A stretch of 64,000 bases of DNA from an uncultured Mucilaginibacter sp. (lineage in GTDB: Bacteria > Bacteroidota > Bacteroidia > Sphingobacteriales > Sphingobacteriaceae): the NCBI RefSeq assembly GCF_903893715.1, contig NZ_CAITNG010000047.1:110425-174424 (forward strand). The letters run 5' to 3'. The notes beneath the pieces were generated by a model that did no database searches, was not told where the DNA came from, and was given only the letters and a program-made list of their open reading frames with translations. The position numbers were made by a program, and so were the translations under genes. This document shows, piece by piece, positions 26,039-34,529 of the stretch. Each line of letters opens with the position of its first letter. Position 1 is the stretch's first letter.

Positions 26039-27039
26039 ACCTTGATCTTCTTTTGGTCCAATATCGACCAATCCGAATGTGCCCTGCGGATGGTATTGCT
26101 CAATATGCCCAACCCGGTAATTTCCATGTCGATAATGTCTTCGTCCTGCAGCCATTGGGTCTTGTAATTCGGGTCGTGCAGCAAACCGGTGCCGTTTAGT
26201 TCCAAAAAGCAGCCCGTGCCTACCGTGCCCGAACCAATCACATCGCCGGGCAACACATCGCAACCGTACGAGCAGCGTTCAATAATTTCGGCAAAAGTCC
26301 AGTCCATGTCAGCCATCGTACCGTCGGATACCTCGATGCCGTTCACCCGGCATTTCATTCTCAGGTCGTAGGCATTGCCGGTATGGCCCGACTTGGCAGG
26401 TACTTTATAAGGCTCCAATTCATCCGGCGTAACCAGCCAAGGCCCAATCACTGTCGAAAAATCTTTTCCCTTCGCAGGGCCGAGGTTTAGCAGCATTTCT
26501 TCCATTTGCAAGGTTCGCGCACTCATATCGTTCATAATCATATAGCCTGCTATATAATCGTCAGCATCGGCGGCCTTAATATTACGACCCTTTTTATTGA
26601 GTACAACAGCTACTTCCAATTCAAAATCAAGCTTCTCAAAATGGTCGGGCATACACTCAATTTCGCCGGGCCCTTGTATGCTGTTATGGTTGGTAAAATA
26701 AAAAATGGGGTATTCGTCAAACTGGGGTATCATCTCCACCCTGCGGTTACGGCGCGCGGCGGCTACGTGCTGACGGAACGCGTAGCCATCCCTGCACGAT
26801 GAAGGGTGTGGTACAGGTGCAATGATTTCAAAAAATATTTCTTCCTTAGCAGCTAACTTATCATAGTTAATATCGTGCGCTACCTTTTTGGCCAATAGCA
26901 TAATTTCTTCGCCGCCCTGCAAAAATTCGTTCATGTTATCGGGTATCAGCTTATTGCAGCTGTTCAGGTTGTAGATGTGCCCGTTCACAAAAACACCCAG
27001 GTGTTCACGGTCTTCAGTTTTGTACGAAACTAATTTCAT
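26032..27039 (-). CDS. fahA: Fumarylacetoacetate hydrolase family protein
   Basis: A 335-residue FAH-fold hydrolase that would cleave fumarylacetoacetate to fumarate and acetoacetate, the last step of tyrosine breakdown. Visible family segments are FRQHVAAARRNRR, the metal-site region IEC...KLDFELEVAVVLNKKGRNIKAADADDYIAGYMIMNDMSARTLQMEEM, the catalytic PAKGKDFSTVIGPWLVTPDEL and GDVIGSGTVGTGCFLELNG. Two acidic ligands (E in DFELEVAVV and D in MNDMSAR) are present. It lies divergent from hmgA with the flavin reductase downstream, and together with hmgA, hpd and the aromatic hydroxylase it forms a complete phenylalanine-to-fumarate set. Related acylpyruvases share the fold, but the context strongly supports FahA. 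Confidence 0.88.
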   Translation of the reverse strand: MKLVSYKTEDREHLGVFVNGHIYNLNSCNKLIPDNMNEFLQGGEEIMLLAKKVAHDINYDKLAAKEEIFFEIIAPVPHPSSCRDGYAFRQHVAAARRNRRVEMIPQFDEYPIFYFTNHNSIQGPGEIECMPDHFEKLDFELEVAVVLNKKGRNIKAADADDYIAGYMIMNDMSARTLQMEEMLLNLGPAKGKDFSTVIGPWLVTPDELEPYKVPAKSGHTGNAYDLRMKCRVNGIEVSDGTMADMDWTFAEIIERCSYGCDVLPGDVIGSGTVGTGCFLELNGTGLLHDPNYKTQWLQDEDIIDMEITGLGILSNTIRRAHSDWSILDQKKIKVC

Positions 27040-27131
27040 ATCGAGGTCGGTTTATTGGTTAATCGTAAGGTATTCTCTGATTTTAGGTTTTTACGACTTT
27101 GATAATCGCCGCCCTAAAACCACCGGAATAC

Positions 27132-27540
27132 ATGGGTAAATATGGGTATTTTTACAATCATTTTTCATCCCAAATTATCAAATTCGCAATTTTTATTTTT
27201 TGTCGATTTCCGGATTCCATTTCACATCTTCCATCATTATGGGTATTTATGGGTGTTGTGAATTTTTTGTTTCGTACTATTCGATTTTTAAATTCACATC
27301 TTCCATTTCACATCTTCCGTCTTCCATCATTATGGGTATTTATGGGTGTTTGTTACAATCTAAAAATTACCTTTTACTTCTTAACGCTTTGCGCTTAGCT
27401 CCATGCGCTTTGCTAATCACTATGGGTATTTATAGGTGTTTCATTTTTATTTCGGATTTTTTTGATTTTGAATTTCACATCTTCCGTCTTCCATTTTACA
27501 TCTTCCATCATTATGGCAACAATCCATACAATATACCATT
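27132..27540 (+). repeat. Compound dispersed repeat block (MGIYGC-type), forward copy
   Basis: This fills most of the gap between fahA and hmgA. It holds the 18-mer ATGGGTATTTATGGGTGT at 27239-27256 and 27332-27349, one-mismatch copy at 27422-27439 and a degenerate copy near 27132-27149, at ~90-base spacing. Between copies there are TTCCATCTTCCATTTCACA-type words. The stretch 27332-27439 matches the reverse complement of 15750-15857 with only about seven differences. At the right end the words ATCCATACAATATA recur from 15620-15635. Nothing else was found up to 27790. Confidence 0.85.
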
Positions 27541-27797
27541 TTTTGCCCGCATCGGCAAATTATTACCAAGAAAATCCCATTCAAACATCCTGATATAATC
27601 AAAAAATCCCTCTTGCAAACCAAACTTTAATAGCTTAAATTTGTTCAACCAATTAGCATGAACGCCAATATCTGTCAATACCATAAACAAGGGGTTATAT
27701 CCAGTGATGTCGCAGCATCATTCCGCTTTGCTATGCTATCGAAGATTGTCTTCGCCCAATATTCGTGCTAAGCCTGCTTTAGGCCATCCCCGTATTT

Positions 27798-27821
27798 GTC
27801 ATTCTGAGCCCGTCGAAGAAT
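27798..27821. repeat. GTCATTCTGAGC-type dispersed word
   Basis: GTCATTCTGAGCCCGTCGAAGAAT, a short sequence of a kind widely dispersed in Bacteroidota intergenic DNA, 38 bases before the hmgA start. No second full copy in this window. Confidence 0.4.
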
Positions 27822-27858
27822 AATCAGACAATTTTTCATACAAACCTTTATAACCATT

Positions 27859-29016
27859 ATGCCTATTTATCATTCATTGGGAAATATCCCGCATAAGCGC
27901 CATACCGTTTTCCGAAAACCGAACGGCGAACTCTATGCCGAAGAATTGGTTTCCACCGAGGGTTTCTCCAGCCTGTATTCGCTGGTGTACCATTGCTACC
28001 CGCCAACCCTGGTAAAAGAGCTGGGCGAACCTTACTCTGTAGAGCCCAAAATAGCCCGGGCCAAACACCTCAAACATACCAGTCTCATCGGCTTCAACAT
28101 CCAGCCCGAAGACGATTACCTAAAAAGCCGCAAACCCGTACTGGTAAACCAGGACCTGCACATATCACTGGCCGCGCCGCGCAAATCAATGACGGATTAC
28201 TTCTTTAAAAATGCCCAAGCCGACGAGGTGATATTCATCCATGTAGGCTCAGGAACATTGAAGACCGGATTTGGCGACATCAAATTCGCCTATGGCGATT
28301 ACCTGGTAGTGCCCCGCGGTACAATTTACCAAATGGAGTTCGATACCGAAGATAACCGACTGTTCATTGTCGAAAGCTTTAGCCCTATCCGTTCGCCAAA
28401 ACGTTATCGCAACACATACGGGCAACTCATGGAACATTCGCCCTATTGCGAGCGCGATATCCGTCGCCCCGAAAACCTGCAAACACATGATAAGCATGGC
28501 GATTTCAAAATACTCATCAAAAAGCAAGGTTTAATATATCCGTACATCTACGGTACGCATCCTTTCGATTTTGTGGGTTGGGACGGCTTCCATTACCCTT
28601 GGGCCTTCTCCATTCACGATTTTGAGCCCATTACCGGCCGCGTACACCAACCACCACCGGTACATCAAACTTTCGAGGGCAATAACTTTGTTATCTGCTC
28701 CTTTGTGCCGCGCAAATATGATTACCACCCGCAGTCAATCCCCGCACCATACAACCATAACAATGTGGATAGCGACGAGGTATTATACTATGTGGATGGC
28801 GATTTTATGAGCCGCAAAAGCGTGGTAAAAGGGCAAATTACCCTGCACCCCGGTGGCATACCGCATGGTCCGCACCCGGGTACGGTCGAAAAGTCGATAG
28901 GCAAGGAGCGCACCGAAGAACTGGCCGTAATGATAGACCCCTTCCATCCGCTAATGGTAACCGAAGATGCGATAAAAATAGAGGACGAGAATTATTATAA
29001 AAGCTGGAGTCACTAA
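27859..29016 (+). CDS. hmgA: Homogentisate 1,2-dioxygenase
   Basis: A 385-residue ring-cleaving, non-haem iron dioxygenase that converts homogentisate to maleylacetoacetate. The N-terminus (PIYHSLGNIPHKRHTVFRKPNGELYAEELVSTEGFSSLYSLVYH) and the C-terminal cupin region are typical. The iron site is given by NHNNVDSDEVLYYVDGDF, whose Glu is a ligand, and by LHPGGIPHGPHPGTVE, which carries the histidine ligand. The length fits the shorter bacterial form. It is divergent from fahA across an 820-base repeat-rich gap and is followed by hpd after a 131-base gap containing a hairpin repeat. Maleylacetoacetate isomerase is not in the window. Confidence 0.93.
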   Translation: MPIYHSLGNIPHKRHTVFRKPNGELYAEELVSTEGFSSLYSLVYHCYPPTLVKELGEPYSVEPKIARAKHLKHTSLIGFNIQPEDDYLKSRKPVLVNQDLHISLAAPRKSMTDYFFKNAQADEVIFIHVGSGTLKTGFGDIKFAYGDYLVVPRGTIYQMEFDTEDNRLFIVESFSPIRSPKRYRNTYGQLMEHSPYCERDIRRPENLQTHDKHGDFKILIKKQGLIYPYIYGTHPFDFVGWDGFHYPWAFSIHDFEPITGRVHQPPPVHQTFEGNNFVICSFVPRKYDYHPQSIPAPYNHNNVDSDEVLYYVDGDFMSRKSVVKGQITLHPGGIPHGPHPGTVEKSIGKERTEELAVMIDPFHPLMVTEDAIKIEDENYYKSWSH

Positions 29017-29030
29017 AAAAATAAAAATCA

Positions 29031-29131
29031 TGTCATTGCGAGGCACGAAGCAATCTCAGAGAAAGGTAAACGCCCTGTACAGTTCGCGACCCGTCTCAGC
29101 GATTGCTACGTCGTTCCTCCTCGCAATGACA
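29031..29131. repeat. 101-bp hairpin element TGTCATTGCGAGG (MITE-like)
   Basis: The left arm TGTCATTGCGAGGCACGAAG pairs with the right arm ending TCGTTCCTCCTCGCAATGACA, so the whole element can fold into one long hairpin. It sits between hmgA and hpd inside the aromatic-catabolism operon. The terminal TGTCATTGCGAGG is a motif known from dispersed non-coding repeats in many Bacteroidota genomes. Confidence 0.75.
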
Positions 29132-29147
29132 AAAAGGAACACAACCC

Positions 29148-30272
29148 ATGGAAACACAAATTCTTCAAAATAAAACAACAACGGCAGATTTCCTGCCCCT
29201 AAACGGTACCGACTACGTGGAGTTTTATGTAGGCAACGCCAAACAGGCGGCGCATTATTATAAAACTGCCTTCGGCTTTCAAACCCTGGCCTATGCCGGG
29301 CCCGAAACAGGCTTACGCGACCGTGCTTCATACGTTTTGCAACAAGGCAAAATACGTTTAGTGCTCACCACACCCTTACATTCCGACCACCCAATTGCCG
29401 AACACATAAAAAAACATGGCGATGGCGTAAAAGTACTGGCCCTTTGGGTGGATGATGCTTACGATGCTTTCGAGCAAACCGTTAAACGTGGTGCCACACC
29501 ATACCAACAACCTCAAACCATCCGCGACGAGTATGGTGAGGTGCGCACAAGCGGTATTTGCCTTTATGGCGAAACCGCGCACCTCTTCATCGAACGCAAA
29601 AACTATACAGGCGTTTTCCTGCCGGGATACAAAGCCGCGACATCTGCTTATAATCCTGCAGACACAGGCCTATTGTACGTAGACCATTGCGTGGGCAATG
29701 TAGGCTGGCACAAAATGAATGATTGGGTGAATTTTTATGAGGAAGTGATGGGGTTCCGCAATATCCTCACCTTTGATGATAAAATGATATCCACCGAGTA
29801 CTCCGCGCTGATGAGCAAGGTAATGAGTAACGGCAACGGCTACGTTAAATTTCCGATAAACGAACCAGCCGAAGGCAAAAAGAAAAGCCAGATTGAAGAA
29901 TACCTCGAATTTTACGAAGGCGAGGGTGTACAGCATCTGGCCCTGGCCACGCACGATATTGTAAAAACCGTTACCGAGCTGCAAAACCGTGGCGTAGAGT
30001 TTTTAACCGTACCAACCACCTACTACGACGAGTTAACCACGCGTGTTGGTAAAATAGATGAAGATTTGGAGCCCTTAAAGCAACTCGGCATCCTTGTCGA
30101 CCGTGATGATGAGGGATACCTGTTGCAGATATTCACCAAACCTGTGGAAGACAGGCCAACCGTGTTTTTCGAGATTATTCAGCGCAAAGGGGCAAAATCT
30201 TTTGGTGCGGGAAATTTTAAGGCACTGTTCGAAGCCATCGAACACGAGCAGGAGTTGAGAGGGAATCTTTAA
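29148..30272 (+). CDS. hpd: 4-hydroxyphenylpyruvate dioxygenase
   Basis: A 374-residue vicinal-oxygen-chelate enzyme that makes homogentisate from 4-hydroxyphenylpyruvate. Two VOC domains are visible: the first at about residues 20-150 (DYVEFYVGNAKQAAHYYKTAFGFQTLAYAGPETG) and the catalytic second at about 175-360. The iron ligands expected are His in VDHCVGNVGWHKM, His in VQHLALATHDI and Glu in FFEIIQRKG; all three are present. FTKPVEDRPTVFFEIIQR is a hallmark of the family. It is followed 20 bases later by the aromatic amino acid hydroxylase and preceded by hmgA. Confidence 0.95.
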   Translation: METQILQNKTTTADFLPLNGTDYVEFYVGNAKQAAHYYKTAFGFQTLAYAGPETGLRDRASYVLQQGKIRLVLTTPLHSDHPIAEHIKKHGDGVKVLALWVDDAYDAFEQTVKRGATPYQQPQTIRDEYGEVRTSGICLYGETAHLFIERKNYTGVFLPGYKAATSAYNPADTGLLYVDHCVGNVGWHKMNDWVNFYEEVMGFRNILTFDDKMISTEYSALMSKVMSNGNGYVKFPINEPAEGKKKSQIEEYLEFYEGEGVQHLALATHDIVKTVTELQNRGVEFLTVPTTYYDELTTRVGKIDEDLEPLKQLGILVDRDDEGYLLQIFTKPVEDRPTVFFEIIQRKGAKSFGAGNFKALFEAIEHEQELRGNL

Positions 30273-30291
30273 ACGAGTACGATATACAACT

Positions 30292-32079
30292 ATGTCCGAC
30301 AGCGATTTTAACGACTTTAACAACGCGCAGGTGGCGGCCTTGCCCAAACATCTGCGCCAATACATCGTGCCGCAGCATTATCAGCACTATACCCCGGTCG
30401 ATCATGCCGTTTGGCGATACGTGATGCGGCAAAACTATAGTTATTTAAAAGACATAGCCTACTATCCTTATATCCCGGGTCTCGAAAAAGCCGGCCTCAC
30501 CATCGAAAAAATACCAAACCTGCAAGAAATGAACGATGCTTTGGGTAAGATAGGTTGGGGCGCGGTAACGGTTGATGGTTTTATCCCGCCAGCAGCCTTT
30601 ATGGAATACCAGGCTTATCGTGTATTGGTAATAGCTGCTGATATCCGTACGCTTGCCCATATCGAGTACACACCGGCGCCCGATATCATTCACGAGTCTG
30701 CAGGCCATGCACCCATCATTGCCGATAAGGATTACCACGAATACCTGAGTTATTTTGGTTCGATAGGGGCAAAGGCCATGTATTCTGCACAGGATTATGA
30801 ATTGTACGAGGCTATCCGCGCACTTTCCATCCTCAAAGAAATGCCGGATGCCAATCCCAAAGCAACTGAAAAAGCCGAAAAGCAGGTGGCTTACTGCCAG
30901 GAGAACATGGGCGAGCCATCCGAAATGGCACTGTTAAGCCGCCTGCACTGGTGGACGGTGGAGTATGGCCTTATCGGGACGCTGGAAAACCCCAAAATAT
31001 ACGGTGCCGGATTGCTATCCTCTATCGGCGAAAGCGCTACCTGTATGGATCCCGCGGTTACCAAACTTTGGTACAACAAGTACACTGTAAATTATCCCTA
31101 CGATATCACCAAACAGCAGCCGCAACTCTTCGTTACCGAAAGTTTCCAAAACCTCATCACCGTACTCGAAGAGTTTGCCAATACCATGTCGTTCAGGGTA
31201 GGGGGCAGTTATGGTTTGAAAAAGGCTATAGCTTCCAAAAACGCGTGTACAATAGTGTACAGCTCAGGCTTGCAGGTATCCGGCGTATTTACTGATACGG
31301 CTTATACCAATGATACTCAACCCGGCATGGTCAAAACCACCGGGCCCACCATATTATGCTATGGCAACAAGCAGTTGCCCGGGCATGGCAAAAACTTCCA
31401 CAAAGATGGTTTTAGCTCGCCTGTTGGCAAGCTGAGAGGACATAATAAACCCTTAGAAAATTTTAGTTTGCCAGGTCTCGAAAAAATAGGCATAACCGAA
31501 GGCCAGGAGGCGAAGCTTGAATTTGATTCGGGTATTGTGGTAAACGGTATGGTTAGGAATATCCATGTGCAAGGCGTTAAACCTATCATTATCACATTCG
31601 AAAAATGTACCGTTACCGGGAAAAATGGCGAACTCTTGTTCGACCCGAGTTGGGGAGTATACGATATGGCCGTTGGCGAAAGTATCGTGTCAGTATTTAG
31701 CGGCGCTGCTGATAAAGATGCCTATGAAGATTCGGTTTATGTGCCAAAAACAAAAACGCATCACGCTAAACTTGATGTCGCAACTGTCGCCCTGCACCAT
31801 TTATATTGGCAAGTGCGTAATTGCCGCCAAACACAGCGTGATGTAGATATATTGCCTTTGATATGGCAACGCTTAAAAACCGATTACCCCAACGACTGGC
31901 TTTGCGCTCTCGAAATATTGGAGATTCTCGAACAAGAGGAACAATACTCAGGCACAGCAGAAAACATCCGGCAGGCGCTGCAAACCAAAATGGTACAACA
32001 GCCCGAATTGCGAAAGCTGATTAAAGATGGCTTGTATTTGATAACGAACCCGGCCGAGCAAAAGCTGATGGTAAAATAG
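30292..32079 (+). CDS. phhA: Aromatic amino acid hydroxylase (phenylalanine 4-monooxygenase type) with long C-terminal extension
   Basis: A 595-residue pterin-dependent hydroxylase expected to turn phenylalanine into tyrosine and feed hpd and hmgA. The catalytic domain spans about residues 20-320. The iron site is PDIIHESAGHAPIIADKDYHEYLSYFG (two His in HxxxxH) with the third ligand Glu in WWTVEYGLIG. The remaining ~270 residues are not found in the classic ~270-residue bacterial enzyme; they contain a beta-rich segment (about 330-470, KLEFDSGIVVNGMVRNIHVQGVKPIIITFEKCTV) and a helical tail (HHLYWQVRNCRQTQRDVDILPLIWQRL). No ACT regulatory domain is recognised. A hairpin terminator follows the stop directly. 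A pterin-recycling partner (phhB) is not in view. Confidence 0.88.
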   Translation: MSDSDFNDFNNAQVAALPKHLRQYIVPQHYQHYTPVDHAVWRYVMRQNYSYLKDIAYYPYIPGLEKAGLTIEKIPNLQEMNDALGKIGWGAVTVDGFIPPAAFMEYQAYRVLVIAADIRTLAHIEYTPAPDIIHESAGHAPIIADKDYHEYLSYFGSIGAKAMYSAQDYELYEAIRALSILKEMPDANPKATEKAEKQVAYCQENMGEPSEMALLSRLHWWTVEYGLIGTLENPKIYGAGLLSSIGESATCMDPAVTKLWYNKYTVNYPYDITKQQPQLFVTESFQNLITVLEEFANTMSFRVGGSYGLKKAIASKNACTIVYSSGLQVSGVFTDTAYTNDTQPGMVKTTGPTILCYGNKQLPGHGKNFHKDGFSSPVGKLRGHNKPLENFSLPGLEKIGITEGQEAKLEFDSGIVVNGMVRNIHVQGVKPIIITFEKCTVTGKNGELLFDPSWGVYDMAVGESIVSVFSGAADKDAYEDSVYVPKTKTHHAKLDVATVALHHLYWQVRNCRQTQRDVDILPLIWQRLKTDYPNDWLCALEILEILEQEEQYSGTAENIRQALQTKMVQQPELRKLIKDGLYLITNPAEQKLMVK

Positions 32080-32105
32080 CCCTAAATATTTCAGGGCCGT
32101 TTTTA
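32079..32105 (+). terminator. Rho-independent terminator of the aromatic-catabolism operon
   Basis: GCCCT (32079-32083) pairs with AGGGC (32093-32097) and is followed by CGTTTTTAT; it begins on the last base of the stop codon. Confidence 0.65.
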
Positions 32106-32115
32106 TCGGTATACC

Positions 32116-32457
32116 TTATACGTAAGCCGATACGTGGGTAGTCTTTATAGTCAGGATAAAGGTTTTGCCAACGCTTATTTTCACTTGTTTGTCCTGCAAC
32201 ATGGTTTTGATGGCCTCATCGCCCTTTAAGGCTTCGTAAAGGTCGCGCGCCACTGCCGAACCGCTGATGTTATTGGTTACCCTGCCGTTTTCCATAGCGA
32301 TATTGAACGAGTAGCCCGACTTTCCGCGGTCGCCCGCCGATTCAAAATCGGTAATGTTCAATTTAAAACTTTGGTCTTCGTTCAGGCTTTTTTTCAAATG
32401 CAAACGAATAACGGGGATGTATTTTTTCCAGGTGGTTAAATATTGTCTTTCTTCCAT
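32116..32457 (-). CDS. Protein of unknown function (113 residues)
   Basis: A soluble 113-residue protein without signal peptide or membrane segment. The N-terminal half is charged and helical (MEERQYLTTWKKYIPVIRLHLKKSLNEDQSFKLNITDFE), the middle has a glycine-rich SAGDRGKSGYSFNIAMENGRVTNNISGSAVARDLYEAL and the end is beta-like (VKISVGKTFILTIKTTHVSAYV). No family is recognised. Good start and codon use suggest it is real. It converges with the aromatic hydroxylase gene, and the small membrane protein gene at 32605 lies upstream on the same strand behind a terminator. Confidence 0.7.
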   Translation of the reverse strand: MEERQYLTTWKKYIPVIRLHLKKSLNEDQSFKLNITDFESAGDRGKSGYSFNIAMENGRVTNNISGSAVARDLYEALKGDEAIKTMLQDKQVKISVGKTFILTIKTTHVSAYV

Positions 32458-32546
32458 GCTATCCTACAAAGGTATCATATAAAAATAGAATGCCACTACT
32501 TAATTTGCGTGGTGCCTTAAATGCAGCTTAATGGCAAAAAAACCGA

Positions 32547-32584
32547 CACAAAAAAAGGCGGACACCAAACAGGTAACCGCCTTT
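32547..32584 (-). terminator. Rho-independent terminator of the 33-residue membrane protein gene
   Basis: Stem AAAGGCGG (32554-32561) / CCGCCTTT (32577-32584), with inner ACC/GGT pairing. Read on the reverse strand the stem is followed by a run of seven or more T. Confidence 0.85.
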
Positions 32585-32604
32585 ATTATGAAGCTAATAA
32601 TTTA

Positions 32605-32706
32605 TTAGTTTTCCATTGCTTTGTGAGTGTGCTCCCTCTTAGGTGTAACAAACAGAGGTAAAATAATAACAGCAAATAACACTACAAATTCTAATACAGT
32701 TGTCAT
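32605..32706 (-). CDS. 33-residue single-pass membrane miniprotein
   Basis: I translated this short frame from the reverse strand. It encodes MTTVLEFVVLFAVIILPLFV (residues 1-20), which is almost entirely a hydrophobic helix, followed by a basic, polar tail (TPKREHTHKAMEN). A strong intrinsic terminator lies 21 bases after the stop and a 7-bp inverted repeat lies 55 bases before the start, so a dedicated short transcript is likely. The orientation would be N-out or N-in with a positively charged C-terminus, which favours the tail in the cytoplasm. No family is recognised. It could be a small regulator of a membrane complex or a type I toxin; the sequence does not decide. Confidence 0.6.
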   Translation of the reverse strand: MTTVLEFVVLFAVIILPLFVTPKREHTHKAMEN

Positions 32707-33449
32707 GGTTTTAATTTTTAATTGTTTTAAATTCTTTTAATTCTAATTTTTTTGAACCCTTGTCATCTTCACTTGATAGGTTGATGACACGCATTCTCGA
32801 GAGGGGGTGCGCTAAAAACATGCCACTAAAAATACGGTTGCCAAAAGCCTGGTTTTGGCAATAATTGGCGATTTTTAAAATTGCCTGAATTTTTAAAATA
32901 GGATAAAAAATGAGGCATTTTTCAAATTTTTCTATTCATTTTAACTTTTTTGGTCAAAAAAAAAGATCAAAAAACAGAAAAACACCTTTTTTTAGGTAAA
33001 AATCAGGTTCAATATCAAAAAAAAATCAAATTGGGATTAAAAACGGACATTGTGCTTTTTATAAAAAAGTTAACAGGCTAAACATCTCATCTTAGAAAAA
33101 TATCGCTCGGGCATTTTGATCTTCCGGCTAATCGGCAAGCTCAATAAAGCTGAAATATTTCCGCTTAACTATTTTAAAATTATTTTACGACAATTTGTCA
33201 TAAAACATGACATTTGATAATTTTAAGACATTTTGGCTGAAAAAAAACTGCCAAAAGCCTGTCAATTACCGATTTTTGACCAAAATCTATAATGTTTGCT
33301 AAAAAAATGGGGTATGCCAAATAATTTTATGGGAAACATAAAAAGTGAGTACTATTATTGTCATTTTGTGATTTTGAGGGTCGCATTTTAAAAATTAAAT
33401 AAAAATCAGACCCTTGCGATAATTTTCCTAAATTGCTGCTCAATTATTG
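32707..33449. other. AT-rich gap without genes
   Basis: About 740 bases of very AT-rich sequence. It holds an inverted repeat TGTCATC-N15-GATGACA (32761-32789), a perfect hairpin TGCCAAAA-GCCTGG-TTTTGGCA (32839-32860) and a second, partial copy of the same word TGCCAAAAGCCTG at 33249-33261, both followed by a GATTTTT. Poly-A and poly-T tracts are frequent. No coding frame is convincing. It could hold the regulatory region of the miniprotein and of the acyltransferase. Confidence 0.5.
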
Positions 33450-34481
33450 ATGGAACTACAAAAAGACTTTAAAGTAAATAATTTCGACTTGTTAAGGTTA
33501 CTGGCAGCCACCGAAGTTATATGCGGCCATTACTACGACCATATCAGCCACGCCGGCAATCACCGGCTTATCGATATCATGTTTTCGTTCCCGGGTGTTA
33601 CCATTTTCTTTGTGATAAGTGGTTATTTGATTTCCGCGTCGTTCGAACGTAATAGTCAATTTAGTAATTACATCCGTAACCGTATCCTTCGTATCTATCC
33701 CGGTTTGTGGGGTGTTATATTTGTCACGTTAATAGCCATATCACTAACTGGCATCAGCTTTATAAACAAACAGGCTATGGCCTGGCTGCCCGCGCAGTTG
33801 GCCGGCATTATATATACGCCTGGTTTCTTAAATAATTACGGATTTGGCTCGTACAACGGCAGTTTATGGACCATCCCCGTCGAGCTGCAATTTTACTTAG
33901 TATTACCGCTCTGCTATCTCTTCGCACCAAAAAAGTTAACCAATTATTGGTTTTCCGTCCTTTTTATCGTGTTCTCGGCCATCTATTTTATTTATCAGCT
34001 CGATAATTTTGGCCACGTAGTCAATAAGCTGTTACAATACTCCTTTTTGCCACACTTTTATATGTTTTTGCTGGGCGTAATATTCCAGCGCCTGCGCATT
34101 TTTCAGTCAAAGTTTATTTATGGTAAGGCGCTATACTGGTTGGTCGGCTACCTGTTGATATGTCTGCTGCCCCTCGGCGACTATTTTAACACTATCGCTT
34201 TTGCATTTGCCAAAAATATCATTTTAGGTTTTACAGCGATATCCATGGCCTATACTTTACCCCAAACGGCCAAAAAGCTGCTCCGCGGTAACGATATCTC
34301 GTACGGCATCTACATTTACCACGGCCTGCTGTTAACCATTATTGTACAAATGAAATGGCAGCCAAACATTAACCTTGCAATGGTTATCGCGGCTGCCTAT
34401 GTATTAGGCTACCTTTCGTGGATATTCATCGAGAAACCTTTCATCAAACGCAAAAAGCAAACCATTAAGGCAGGGGTTTAG
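33450..34481 (+). CDS. Acyltransferase 3 family membrane protein (OafA-like)
   Basis: A 343-residue integral membrane acyltransferase with about ten helices. The N-terminus shows the family signature NNFDLLRLLAATEVICGHYYDH, where the Arg and His are the catalytic pair, then FPGVTIFFVISGYLISASF and RNRILRIYPGLWG. The C-terminus is YGIYIYHGLLLTIIVQ ... YLSWIFIEKPFIKRKKQ. Such proteins transfer acetyl or other acyl groups to surface polysaccharides or peptidoglycan sugars. I use the ATG at 33450; the TTG directly before it would add only one residue. There are no adjacent polysaccharide genes, so the acceptor is unknown. It is convergent with the hybrid kinase gene. Confidence 0.9.
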   Translation: MELQKDFKVNNFDLLRLLAATEVICGHYYDHISHAGNHRLIDIMFSFPGVTIFFVISGYLISASFERNSQFSNYIRNRILRIYPGLWGVIFVTLIAISLTGISFINKQAMAWLPAQLAGIIYTPGFLNNYGFGSYNGSLWTIPVELQFYLVLPLCYLFAPKKLTNYWFSVLFIVFSAIYFIYQLDNFGHVVNKLLQYSFLPHFYMFLLGVIFQRLRIFQSKFIYGKALYWLVGYLLICLLPLGDYFNTIAFAFAKNIILGFTAISMAYTLPQTAKKLLRGNDISYGIYIYHGLLLTIIVQMKWQPNINLAMVIAAAYVLGYLSWIFIEKPFIKRKKQTIKAGV

Positions 34482-34529
34482 TTTACTTTAAAGGAACCAG
34501 ACACGGCAGTAAAAAATCTATTAAGCTTA

